A DNA stretch of 64,000 nt from Enchytraeus crypticus (lineage: Eukaryota; Annelida; Clitellata; Enchytraeida; Enchytraeidae). Below, one piece after another: positions 45,546-58,300 of the stretch. Positions within the stretch are counted from its first letter, which is position 1. Each line of letters starts with the position of its first letter. The notes beneath the pieces were generated by a model. The model was not told where the DNA came from. It saw only the letters and a program-made list of their open reading frames with translations, and searched no databases. The stretch lies in assembly GCA_905160935.1 (NCBI GenBank), contig CAJHZI010000657.1, positions 593,501 through 657,500 of the forward strand, read 5' to 3'. The position numbers and the translations under genes are program-made.

Positions 45546-46234
45546 GATGTCCTAGCTCTAGGCAGTGCGTAGCTCGATAATATTTCAAAATATTTCGCTG
45601 AATTTCTTTTTACTTATCAAATTTTAAAATGATTACTGCGTCTCCAGTGTATTTCTCTCGCTTCTTTACGCGAATGCTCAATTTCTAAATTATTCGGGAA
45701 TTCTTCTTTACTTCACGAATTAGACAGATTACTGTACAAGGAATTTGAATAATGGTATTAAACCATGCGCCTAAGACTTTCCTTTAGCTCATGGCCTTTT
45801 CTCTCTCATAGTCTATGCTGAATATTGGCGGCTCTAAGGCATAAACTATGCTCAATTGGATAGTAATTATGTTCATTGCAATGAGAACTTAAGATTGAAC
45901 GCCAGGCAATAAGTCTTTACTTTAGACAGTCAGTTTTATCTCAAATATTTATCATACTCGTCAACATTACCTTCTACAAGTTTATCTTTATAGAACATGT
46001 TTATCTTTATCTTTAACATCGTTGGTATAAATTTTCTTTGGGTTTTGCATGAACTTAAATTAAGCATAGGCCTAACTTTTAGACCTAAGGACTAAGGACC
46101 GTAAACGTAACTTTTAGACCCTAGACTTTTAGGCATTTTAGACCTTAGTTAGAGTCTTCGATTACTTGCGCATAACTGCGGAGAGTGATGGTGTCCGCTC
46201 TTTAAACGAGAGAATAATTTAATGAATATCAGAG

Positions 46235-46295
46235 TTCGGTTCGGTTCGGTCAAAATTCCAGATTTTAGGGTTCGGTTCGGGTTCGGTTCGATTCC
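46235..46295. repeat. GGTTC pentamer cluster
   Basis: Degenerate GTTCGGTTCGG repeats, about 60 bp. Confidence 0.85.
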
Positions 46296-46659
46296 CATCT
46301 CTACTTTAAACCCGGTTCAGTTCCTGTGACCTTCTGATCCTGCGACAACTGGACACAGGACTCTAGGTTTGACCTGGCAATCCACTAGACATTGTCCTGT
46401 TTGATCTGTCAGACACTCGCTCCCGTGAGAGTCAATAGGAACAAACACTGCACGACTGAGGTCAACCCAGCCGTCAAACACGCATACTGCTACCAACACA
46501 CTTTCCAATGCCGTCAGAAATTAATATCATTGTCTTTAAAACGTCACCTGTCTGTAGTATTGAATTCTTAGCTGAAAATTCAGTAGTATATAAAGTAATT
46601 AACTAATTGATACTATCAATTAGTACTTAATTAATATTGTACTCAATTAAGTACTTATA

Positions 46660-46745
46660 TTGTACATGTTCATTTTTTGAATATATTGACGCAAAATACA
46701 TATTATAATATGTATTTGCGTTACTATATTCAAAAATTAATATGA
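46660..46745. repeat. Imperfect palindrome, arms of about 30 bp
   Basis: TTTTTGAATATATTGACGC ... AATACATATTATAATATGTATT ... GCGTTACTATATTCAAAAA is almost self-complementary. Possibly a tiny MITE-like fold-back, immediately before a SINE-B. Confidence 0.7.
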
Positions 46746-46747
46746 TT

Positions 46748-46970
46748 TGTAGTGAAGGGATTAATTATGCTGATAAGTATCACTTCACCGCAAGTTTAAA
46801 CCGTTAGGCCACTTAGACAATTTTCCGTATTGGCCTAACCAGTTCTGCGAATTTCCGAGATTATACTCTCAGCTCAGCGCGGCTGGGAATCGAACCCACG
46901 AAGGGTCCATTCACCTCAGGATCTGTCATTTGAAACTTCGTGACGTTACCCCTAAGCTACTAAGACATTC
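46748..46970 (-). mobile_element. SINE-B, tRNA-derived SINE
   Basis: Complete head (complement GAATGTCTTAGTAGCTTAGG, B box GGGTTCGATTCCCAGCC), diverged tail. Confidence 0.82.
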
Positions 46971-47739
46971 TAGAATAATTTACCATTTGTGTAATGTACG
47001 ACTCTATTAGCTTACCTCCTAAACGTACTTAGTTAAAACATGTGAAGCACAAGCCCAGGCAGAGAAATTTTGCAGAAACTATTTATCAAGCCATTCGCTC
47101 TTCAGCAGTAGGTACTACATGCAAAAGAATTTAACAAAACACTTGTACAACCAGATCGAACGATAAGTTTGTAGATTCAAGCATAGTAAGCGACAGCACC
47201 GAGGAATTAAGTTCTAGTATTTTCTGCAGCATGCTGAAAGAATTGCGAGATTAGAGTTGAAGAGAAATGTTTAGAGCGAGGATTAACTTCTGCTGCAGTA
47301 ACGGTTCAATAGCGACAGCGGATGATCTCAACTTCATAACCGAGCCTTCAAATAGTGCAGGAAGAAAATTTTAGACAGCAATATTAATGCAGGTGTAGGC
47401 CTATATAGTTATAATTATATGAAGTAGTTATTAGCAATTTAATTGTTTGATTCAAATGTCAAAGTATATATGCCTAATATGACTTACGTCCAAATTTACT
47501 TAAATAATAATCTAAGGATTTAGTTCAACAAGGTCTGGGACCCGTTGTTTAAGCAGAATATACTTAACCATTATTTTGCAGCTTTTGTTTTTTAAATTTA
47601 TCAGTTGACGAAAACCTTACGTAGACTAAAGTGTTTGAACTGGTTTCCTGTACCTTTGTTTGGACTTTGTACCGTAATATACCCTTTGTTTCTTTTGGTA
47701 ATCTTGGCGTTGGTTCGATAGTGATCGATGTTGTCAATG

Positions 47740-48020
47740 ACGACAGTTAATTTTGCTCTCATGTGGTAATGTTGTGGTTGCAGACGGTTGAAGCCATTTT
47801 TTGACCATTCATATCCAACCTTTGCACATGAACTGAAACCAACACGTAAACCTCCATTCCACCAGTACCCGTCCTCGGACCGAACTCCAGGATTTTGGAT
47901 CGCACCGTTTTTGGACCCCACACTCTGCTCATCGGATTTGATTTGGTACCACGGTGCTCAATGTTGTCATTGACGACTGTAGCACTCTAATTTTGTTGTT
48001 GTTGTTGTTGCTATTGTGTG
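47740..48020 (+). mobile_element. LINE 3'-UTR-like sequence
   Basis: The end GTGCTCAATGTTGTCATTGA, CGACTGTAGCACTCTAATTT and (GTT)n matches the 3' end of the L2/CR1-like LINE at 13140. The upstream part may be LINE or unrelated sequence. Confidence 0.6.
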
Positions 48021-48304
48021 AGACAGCAAAAAGCAGGAAGTGCAGTGGTTAGCGAAGGTCAAGGTTGTTGTTAATGTAAACAAAAATATGAAAAACATTA
48101 GTAAAACATTTTGCCGGTATATTGAGGCAATGGAACGCTTAGCTGTCGAGCATTCTTTCGTTTTTTCTATGCTATTTATGCATACTATTTTTATTTTTAT
48201 TTTCCTATCTATTTCTCTACTGTTCCCGGAAGGTTTAGAGAAAATATTGGACATCTTGTTCAATAAAAGTTGTAATAGAACAACAATTATAATAGAACAA
48301 TAAT

Positions 48305-48570
48305 AAAACACGAAGACTAAAGTGGATAGGACATTTACTTAGGTTACCAAATAATGCACCTGTAAAACTTGCTTTAAATGAGAATAAAAATCTTAGACAA
48401 AACAAAGAGGTTGTCAAAATAAACAAACATGGATCAAATTACTAAATAAAGATCTCAAAGATATAAATCAGAATTTGAACATATTAGATGAGAGCATCTG
48501 TGATCTGGCTGAGGCTAGAGCAAGGTGGAGTCAATTTACCTTGAAACCTACTGCAGGGTCCAAATAGGAC
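48305..48570 (+). mobile_element. LINE reverse transcriptase C-terminal fragment
   Basis: The + translation TRRLKWIGHLLRLPNNAPVK resembles the RLRWIGHVLRLPDD motif of LINE RT C-termini. The following frame has several stops. Confidence 0.7.
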
Positions 48571-48589
48571 GTAGCGCAGTCTTAGTACT

Positions 48590-49040
48590 AGTAGAACAAC
48601 AATTAATTAGAGTCTACTGTCATCCATGATAATATCGAGCATTATTGAGAAAAATTCAGGTCCTTGAGCAAAATGAATAATAATAATAATAATAATAATA
48701 AAAATAATAATAAAGGTTTAACGTCCGTTTCCTCATCCCGGGATGATGTCAGGGACGTCATCCCTGGATGATGAAGGTCCAAAACGGTGCAAATTAAAAA
48801 ATCCACAAAATGCGTTCAAAGATAAAGGGAACTAAAGAAAATGAGGTTTGAGTGTTGGTCGCAACTCATGATCACTGGATGGAAAAGAGAGATGAAAGAG
48901 GTAGGTTTTCAACTGCGTATGGAACTGTTCATCAGAAAGCAAAGATTGATTGATGTGATTCAAACGAAGATTTTAAAATAGTGGATGAAAGAGAATTTCT
49001 TATCTGCAGTACAGCAATTTGGAAAGAATGATTAATAGAT
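48590..49040 (-). mobile_element. L2/CR1-like LINE 3' end carrying a nested repeat C
   Basis: AGAGTCTACTGTCATCCATG (3' tail) and GATGGAAAAGAGAGATGAAA (coding end) match the LINE at 13140, on the complement. Repeat C with (AAT)n is inserted between them at 48675-48775. Confidence 0.82.
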
Positions 49041-49044
49041 ATAA

Positions 49045-49076
49045 TAATAGTAATAATATATATATATATATATGCA

Positions 49077-49168
<92 letters not shown>

Positions 49169-49178
49169 AAATATATAG

Positions 49179-49243
<65 letters not shown>

Positions 49244-49245
49244 CT
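49045..49245. repeat. (TA)n microsatellite, 200 bp
   Basis: Long TA tract with a few GCATAAC interruptions. Confidence 0.96.
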
Positions 49246-49493
49246 TGTATTTCTTATAAATTTTTCTATATAAAATATTAGTAACTCTATTTACGATTAG
49301 TTCATTGTCAAAGGCATTTACTGGTTTGAGCTCAAAACTTAGAGGATGAATTGATATTAATAAAATTTTTCACAAAATATTTGGGAACATTTAATTCCAG
49401 TGGAAAAAAAAGATGAAAGTCAGTAATCCAAAGGTTAGTTCATTTCAATACCATATTTTATTTGTAAATAGTTCCACATGTTCTGTCTAGGTT

Positions 49494-49758
49494 GTTTGAA
49501 GAATTGACCAACGATTGACTGCACGTGTCGTAGAAGGCGACTAAAGCACTAAGATCCATACCAACATCAGTAAGGGCATTCGGTTGGTGAGCGCCTGGGC
49601 TCCAGAAATTGCTACAAAAATATAAGCGCATGGAAAAGTCTCAAATAGGGGATTGACTTATGGATGATATGAAGTAGGATAGAGAGGATTTGAGACAGTC
49701 TATTCGTATCTTGATCCTAGTTAAACTGGGATTCAAGAGAAGAAGATGATGATGATTA
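49494..49758 (+). mobile_element. Repeat D element
   Basis: Opposite orientation to the other three copies: CACGTGTCGTAGAAGGCGAC first, (ATG)n last. Because it ends in the simple repeat, this orientation is taken as sense. Confidence 0.78.
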
Positions 49759-50080
49759 AATTTGTAAATAGTTGTGTACTAATTTGTAGGAGTTGAGTAT
49801 CATTTGTTTCTTACATGGGTTGCTTAAAATGTTAGTCCAACTTCATTTGTCATGGTAGAATGGTAGAGTTAACACTTCCAACAGTATATTATTGTTTTCC
49901 CTTGATGATAGAATGTACAGTTAAAGCGGGGTTTTTAATTTTTATGTACTAGTATTCAGTATACCTTCGTATCACAAAGGCCATTTTAAATTTCTCTTCT
50001 TTAGCTTATAGTAAGCTATATTTGATATCTATTTACATAGTCATATATTTTTCAATCATAAATCCAATATTTTCATATAT

Positions 50081-50198
50081 AATGGTAAGGTATTGGACTG
50101 CGGATCAGTAAGTGCAGGGTTGAAATCCTGGGCTCGCCCATCACTGATATTGCTTTCGAGTGAGGAAACTAACGTTAACCTTAGCATTACCAGCTTTT
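50081..50198 (+). mobile_element. SINE-A lacking the first part of its head
   Basis: Starts at GGTAAGGTATTGGACTGCGG, B box GGGTTGAAATCCTGG. Confidence 0.8.
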
Positions 50199-50285
50199 TA
50201 TTCAGCGACTGTTGTATATGACATGTGGCAGTCGTCAGCATGTTTTATTATATGCGATGTATATGTTGTATGTGTTTCATGTGTA

Positions 50286-50424
50286 GTAAAGCTAAAAAGC
50301 TAAGGTTAACGTCAGTTTCCTCACTCGAAAACGATGTCAGTGACGGGCGAGCTTAGGATTTGAACCCGCATCAACTGATCCGCGGTCGAGTATCTTACCG
50401 ACTTGGCCACTAGCTCAAGCCAGT
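50286..50424 (-). mobile_element. SINE-A, tRNA-derived SINE
   Basis: Full-length copy about 100 bp upstream of the first visible TTLL9 exon. Confidence 0.86.
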
Positions 50425-50525
50425 GGCGAAGTTGGTAATCAACATGTGTTATAAACAGCAATCAACATGTGTTATAATCATGTGTTATTGTATGTGTTTT
50501 AACTTATATATTTTTTTATGTGCAG

Positions 50526-52301
50526 CAATCGTCAGTGGTGCAGTCGACTCATCAGCAGGCGACATCTGGTGGAGTGAAGAGAGAGAGACGTGAGGCTCTA
50601 CCATTGGGTTTGTGTTCTTGTTTCTATTCTTGTTGATCAGTCATGCTGTTGTGCAGTTAACCGACAGATGCTGCGTCTCTGTCGCTACATTAGCCTAGTC
50701 TTATCATAAGCTCTGACTAAAAGGGTAACAATGGTATGAGAGGGCTGGTCTAAAAGTAGATTTCTGAGGCTTGTAAACTTGTTTGATAAATATTTATAAT
50801 TGATTAAGAGATAGATAGAGCCGTGAAAAGATCTCATCTCATCACTACACAGTTAACTTGTAAGAATTGTGATTTAACATTGACTAAGTATGATGCTATC
50901 TCATATCTAACATCTTCAATACCGACTTCAATACGGTCGAGTGTCTTACTGACTTCGCCACTGGCTCCAGCCAGTGGCGAAGTCGGTGTCTTACTGACTT
51001 CGAGTGTCTTACTGACTTCGCCACTGGCTCCAGCCAGTGGCGAAGTCAGTAAGACACTCGACCGCGGATCAGTATGTGCGGGTTCAAATCCTGGGCTCGC
51101 CCGTCACTGACGTTGCTTTCGAGTGAGGAAAATGACGTTAACCTTAGCTTTACCAGCTTTTTTAATACACAGTTAGCTTCTAAGAATTTTGTTTAACATT
51201 GAGCAAAACTGATGTGTCCTCATATCTTATCTCATCACTACTCAAAAGTAACATATTTAACATCGACTACTTTGTTGTGTGTTCATATCTTACATTGATC
51301 ATAACTACACAGTTAACTTGTAAGACATTTAACATTGGCTACATATGCTGTGTTCTCTTATCTTACATCATAACTACACAACAGTTAACTTGTAAGACAT
51401 TTAACATTGACCACGTATTCTGTGTGTTCAGATCGACCGATCAGGTATCGCTGTACTCTACAGAACACGATACTGGATGTGCTGAGAGCCAGAGGATGGC
51501 AGGAGGCTGTCAGGTAACTAGCTTCTTCTTTTCTGATTGGTAGTTGTTTAAATGCTATGATATTGTTGATATACTCTGTCGATGGCTTATTAGTGTAACT
51601 CAATTATACTGCACTGATTCCATTGACGCAGGCTATAGCTAATTATAACAAATGATTACCAGTCCGTTGCATATCGTCATTTGTTGTTGTTGTTCAGTGA
51701 CACAGACTGGGACTTTGTTGTTGTTGTTCAGTGACACAGACTGGGATTTCTACTGGTGTGACGTGGGATGGATGAAGGAATACTTTGATCACTACTACCT
51801 ACAGGAACACATGAAGATCTGCCACTTCCGAAACCACTACGAGGTCTGTCTATCTGTCTGTCTGTCTGTCTGTCTCTCTTTCTCTCTCTCATACTCTATC
51901 TCTCTCTCTCTCAATCTCTCGATCTCTCTGTCTGTCTCTCTCTATCTCTCTGTCTCTCTCACTCTGTCCATCTGAATGTTTGAATGTATTTATTTGTCTG
52001 TGTGTCTGATTGTCTGTCTGATGACAGCTGACCAGAAAGAATCTGATGGTGAAGAATTTGAAGCGCTACAAGAAAGACGTAGAGAGGAAGAGTGGAAAAG
52101 AGGAGGCAGCTAGGTGCTCACAAAATCAATCAGTCAATCAATCAATCAATCAATCGGTCGGTCAAACAATCAATCAATCAATTAATCAATCATTCAATCA
52201 ATCAATCAATTAATCAATCAATCAGTCAATCAATCAGTCAGTCAGTCAATCAATCAATCAATCAATCGGTCAATAAATCAGTCAATCAGTTAGTCAGTCA
52301 G

Positions 52302-52336
<35 letters not shown>

Positions 52337-55300
52337 GTCAGTCTGTCAGTCAATCAATCAATCAATCAATCAGCCAGTCAGTCAATCAATCAATCAATCA
52401 ATCAGTTAGTCAGTTAGTCAATCGATGAATCAATCAGTTAGTTAGTTACTCAACCAATCACTTAATCAATTAATTAATAAAAAATGGTTGAACAATTGAC
52501 TAACTGATTTATTAATGGATATAAAAAATCATTTAGTCTGTTATCACTTTAGGAATGTTTGTGATATTTTTCTAGAATTAAAAGTAAACCTTTGACTCTT
52601 CTCCTCAAATTACCTCAGTTCTTTTGTTTTTAGTTTTCTTGTATAGACTTACTTTTATCATGTATGATATAACTACTGCACTTGTTAAAGATGTATTTAC
52701 ATAATGAATCAAATTTGTTGTAAGTAAAGCAATTTTTTTATTTCAGATATGATTTCTATCCCATGACCTATGAGTTACCGGCTAGTATCCGCTTCTTTTC
52801 TAGATTAATCAATCAATTAATCTTTAAAATAATTCTGATACGATTACGATTTAACTATTTAATCTTTCAGTTGGCTTTTAGCTGCTTGAGATTGTTAGGC
52901 AATCAATAATTTGTGATAGATGCGACACATATTATATTATTGTTATTTGATTTATCATGGTTATTATATATCATGGTTATTATATATCATGGTTATTATA
53001 TATCATGGTTATTATATATCATGGTTATTATATGTCACCTGTGGTTATTTGATCTACATATCATGGCTATTATGTCATGGTTACTTGATTTATTTATCAT
53101 AGTTATTTTATGCTCTTGTCAGTATATATTTCATGGTTATTTGATTTTTCTTCATCTTGTTTATTTCATTTTGATCGTGCAATACTTTTGTATGTTTATG
53201 AAAATTATTTATCGTTTTATTGTAATTGTATTGTATAATATTTTATTGAATGTATTGTATTGTAATTGCATTGTCTTATGGTAAGGTTACTATGGTAAGG
53301 TTACTATGGTAAGGTTACGATGGTAAAGGTTACTATGATGAGGTTACTATGATAAGGTTACTATGGTAAGGTAGGTTGCTATGGTATGGTTGCCATGGTA
53401 AGGTTGTTATGGTAAAATTGCTATGGTGGCGTGTTTAGACGGAGTATCACATGTTTGTGGAGGAGTTCAAGAAGAAGCCTGGTCAGATTTGGATCATGAA
53501 GCCGGTGGCTCGGTCTCAAGGGAAGGGCATCTTCTTGTTCCGTCGCCTCAAGGACATCATCGACTGGCGCAAGGTATAGACACCTGGTGAATAAAACTTT
53601 ATCTGCACTAATAAGATATTGACATCTGGTGAATAAAATTTTATCAGTATTCATAAATTATCATATTAACACAAGCATTAATATTTACTAACTGATTTGA
53701 ATTATATTAGTAGTCAGTATCACGTACATACGTAATAACCGTGACAAGATAAATGAATTTAAAGTGAAAAGTGCAGTAAAGCGCAACAATGTTTTTTGTT
53801 TAATACATCCTAAGATTGATTGATTGATTTATCTGTTGATAGCTGCCTATGGTAGATGATTGATTGATTGCTCTGTTTATAGCTGCCTATGGTAGATGCT
53901 GTTTATAGCTGCCTATGGTAGATGCTGTTTACAGCTGCCTATGGTAGAGTCCAGACTTCCTGTAGATATCAGATGATTGATTTCTCTGTTGATAGTTGCC
54001 TATGATGGTGCCCAGCCCTCCTGTATGTATCAGATGATTGATTGATTTATCTCATTATAGTTGCCTATGATGGTGCCCAGACCTCCTGTATGTATCAGAT
54101 GATTGATTGATTTATCTCATTATAGTTGCCTATGATGGTGCCCAGACCTCCTGTATGTATCAGATGATTGATTGATTTATCTCATTATAGTTGCCTATGA
54201 TGGTGCCCAGACCTCCTGTATGTATCAGATGATTGATTTCTCTGTTGGTAGTTGCCTATGGTGGTGCCCAGACCTCCTGTAGATATCAGGTGATTGATTG
54301 ATTTATTGATAGCTGCCTATAGTGGTGCCCAGACCTCCTGTGGATATCAGATGATTGATTTATTGATAGCTGCCTATGGTAGAGTCCAGGCCCCCTGTAG
54401 GCTCGCAGGCCCCTGAGGCGCGGGAGGCCCCTGAGAACTACGTGGTGCAGCGGTACGTCACAAACCCCTACCTGATCGGCGGCAAGAAGTTTGACATCCG
54501 CGTCTACGTCCTCGTTACCTCGGTGAGGCCTTCCTCATCCTACCCATTGATTGATTGATGATTGATAGATTTAAGACATTGATTGATTGGTAAACTTATT
54601 GGTTGATTGATTGATTTCATTTATTTATTTGTTGAACTCTGAACGATTGCTTAATTCATGGATTGACTGCTTTACTGAATTTAAGAGTGATTGATTTATT
54701 GATTTATTGATTGCATAATTGATTATTTTACTACAGTTCTTATGACTGAAATGTTGCACTGTTTTGACTGAATCTCTCACGCTTGACAGCAATGATTGAT
54801 TGATTTGATGACATGCTAAATGATTAACTGATTTTACTGATTGATTTATTGCTTGAGTGCTGATTTAGTGATTGATTTATTGTACTACAGTACGCACCAC
54901 TCAAGTCTTGGCTCTATAGGGAGGGTTTTGATTGATTGATTGATTTAGTGATTTTATTACAGTATGCATCACTCAAGTGTCGGTTATATAGGGAGGGTTT
55001 TGATTGATTGATTGTATTGCTGTACGCACCACTCAAGTGCTGGTTGCATAGGGAGGGTTTTGATTGATTGATAGATTAATTGATTGATTTTATTGCAGTA
55101 CGCACCACTCAAGTGCTGGTTGTATAGGGAGGGTTTTGCGAGGTTTTCTAACACAAGATTTTCCCTCGACACCATCGATGACACCCGTATCCTTGCTGGT
55201 CTCTATTAGCACTTCATGATGACACTTAGCACTTCATGATGGCACATAACACTTCATGACGACACTTAGCACTTCATAACGACATTTAACACTTCATCAC

Positions 55301-58300
55301 GACACTTAGCACTTCATGATGACACTTAGCACTTCATAACGACATTTAGCACTTCATGATGACACTTAGCACTTCATGATGACACTTAGCACTTCATGAT
55401 GACACTTAGCACTGCATAATGACACTTAGCACTTCTTGATGACACTTTGCACTTCATGATGACACATGTATAGACCTTTCATAAAACTCACATTGTATAT
55501 TTTCTTATTCGCTGGAGGGCGCCACTGTGCACTCACAGTTGTCTGTGTTACGGCAGGCATTTATAATGTAAAATATGTCATAAAAGTAAGGTATCATCTC
55601 TATTTAGTTTATCTATACATATTAAGTGCAAATTACGACATTACTTTAAAATCATTTGATAATTAATTGAAATATAATTTCCTTTAGAATTTATAATTAA
55701 CGTCATTCTCTTAATAAATGAAGGAATAGCTAATAGGTATATGCATACATGTATGTGTTAAACATTGCCTGCCGTCAAACACCCCTCCCCACGCCTCACC
55801 ACTGCCCCACCTGGCTTTGTTTGTAATGTGCGCACTGCTGCCACTATATACGAAGGTCTACATGTATACTGGCTGGGTCTCTAGCAACACTTAAAACTTA
55901 CATTGTTTCTACTCAGCCAAAAGTTTTTACTTAATGTCGATATTAATGCTTCACTGCCTTCAGTGCTATCCTACTTCATCTTTTCTATTCTGATTTCAGG
56001 ATTTTGATATACTGTGCTTTTTAGAGGCAATGAAGTAATATGGTGGGATACTAAGTGTGCCGTACGGTTGTTTCAATGTAGAGAGATAAGAAGCTGACCG
56101 TGGTCAAGATTTCAAGATGACTTGACATACTCTAGCTACTCTTTACCTATTTATCAATTGTTATGTTATTGTTTCATATGTATTTATGGCATGACTGAAT
56201 AAAAGGTATTTTACTGTTATATTAAAAATCCACTCTGATCCAATGAGATTAAAATCTTTGACTGTGGCTTCCTTTAATCCACGCTAATCCAATGAGATTA
56301 AAATCTTTGACTGTGGCTTCCTTTAATCCACGCTAATCCAATGAGGTTAAAATCTTTGACTGTGGCTTCCTTTAATCCACGCTAATCCAATGAGATTAAA
56401 ATCTTTGACTGTGGCTTCCTTTAATCCACGCTAATCCAATGATGTTAAAATCTTTGACTGTGGCTTCCTTTAATCCACGCTAATCCAATGAGATTAAAAT
56501 CTTTGACTGTGGCTTCCTTTAATCCACGCTAACCCAATGAGATTAAAATTTTTGACTGTGGCTTCCTTTAATCCACGCTAATCCAATGATGTTAAAATCT
56601 TTGACTGGGGCTTCCTTTAAGACGTGCACCTGACTAACGTGGCCGTACAGAAGACTGCCCCAGATTATGACCCTGAGAGAGGATCTAAGTGGTCCATCAG
56701 ACAGCTGAGGATATACCTACTGGCCAGGCATGGACAGGATAAGGTGCGATCAATTTATATTAAAATATAAACTATTGATTTATAAATAAATAGATAGTTA
56801 GATGGATTGATAGCTATGTACATGTAGATTGTTTGATAAATAAATTAATTGGTTAATTAATTTCTGAACTGTTTGCTTGATGGGTATAATCATTGATTAT
56901 TTGAATTGCAGTATGGATCGATTATGTGATTGATTGATTAATCAATTTCTTGATCGATAATTGATTGACAAATTGCTTGTTTGATGGTCATGTATTGACT
57001 GATGAAATGACAATTATGTAAAAACAGTAAGTAGACACGTATTAGAGTGAAATGATCAACTATGTTGATTGCTATCACTTTTTAATTCGACATGTTTAAA
57101 CCGTTATTTAGTCCATTTTCCGTGTAACCAGTCCAGTGAATGGCCGAGATTTTACTCTCAGATCAGCGCGGCTGGGATTCGAACCCACGATGGTTCAATT
57201 CACCAAAGGATCTGCCATTAAAACTTCATAACGTTACCCCTACGCTATTAAGACATTATTAGATTGATTGATTGACCCAGGTGGACGAATGTTTGTTTGT
57301 TTGTCACGTATTGACTGATGAATTGATTGATTGATTGACATTGTTTGTCACGTATTGACTGATGAATTGATTGATTGATTGACACAGGTGGACGAGTGCT
57401 TCAGACAGATGGATGAGATATTCGTAGAGAGCCTGTGTAGTGTACAGAAGGTTATGATTCACGACAAACACTGCTTTGAGCTCTATGGATATGATATACT
57501 ACTCGACTCTCTTCTAAAACCGTACGTCCAGTGCCATGTAGACTGTTACTACTTGACTGATTTATTTATTTGGCTGGAGCCAGTGGTGATATCGGTTATT
57601 CGACCAGGGATCAGTATGTGCGGGTTTCAAATCCTTGGCTCGCCCGTCACTGACATCGCTTTCGAGTGAGGAAAATGACGTTAACCATAGCTTTACTAGC
57701 TTTTTTATTCTGTAGTGCATTTCCTGCTACATTGCGTACCTATGGACTTCAATGTACTAGTCATGATCACCCAGTAGCCTACTAGTCTTGTTGTTGTTGT
57801 TGTTGTTGTAGGTGGTTGTTAGAGGTGAACGCTTCACCCCCTCTCACAGCCAGCAGTCAGGAAGACTATGAGCTAAAGACGAGGCTATTAGACGATGTGC
57901 TCAATGTTGTCATGATCTCTTGTTGTTGTTGTTGTAGGTGGTTGTTAGAGGTGAACGCTTCACCCTCTCTCACAGCCAGCAGTCAGGAAGACTATGAGCT
58001 AAAGACGAGGCTACTAGACGATGTGCTCAATGTTGTCATGATCTCTTGTTGTTGTTGTTGTTGTAGGTGGTTGTTAGAGGTGAACGCTTCACCCTCTCTC
58101 ACAGCCAGCAGTCAGGATGACTATGAGCTAAAGACGAGGCTACTAGACGATGTGCTCAATGTAGTCGACATGGAAAATAGGTGTGTATACGTGTGTGCTT
58201 GTATCTGTGCGTATGTGTATGTATGTTTATATGTTTGTGTGCTTGTTTGTATGTATATGTGTGTATATGTGTGTGCTTGTATATGTTTGTATGTGTATCC

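Noticed and set aside
46317-46508. Minus-strand open frame with several Cys (VFDGWVDLSRAVFVPIDSHG), possible 5' exon of the Cys-rich gene
   Set aside because: No convincing acceptor and no donor of the required phase. It is not recognisable as a signal peptide, so not annotated as an exon.
47601-48311. Overlapping ORFs of 87-114 aa on both strands
   Set aside because: They overlap LINE-like 3'-end sequence and AT-rich DNA, with no family similarity or consistent splice sites.
52092-52409. NQSI-repeat open frame
   Set aside because: Translation of (AATC)n beginning at the TTLL9 exon 4 donor. The protein frame is resolved without it.
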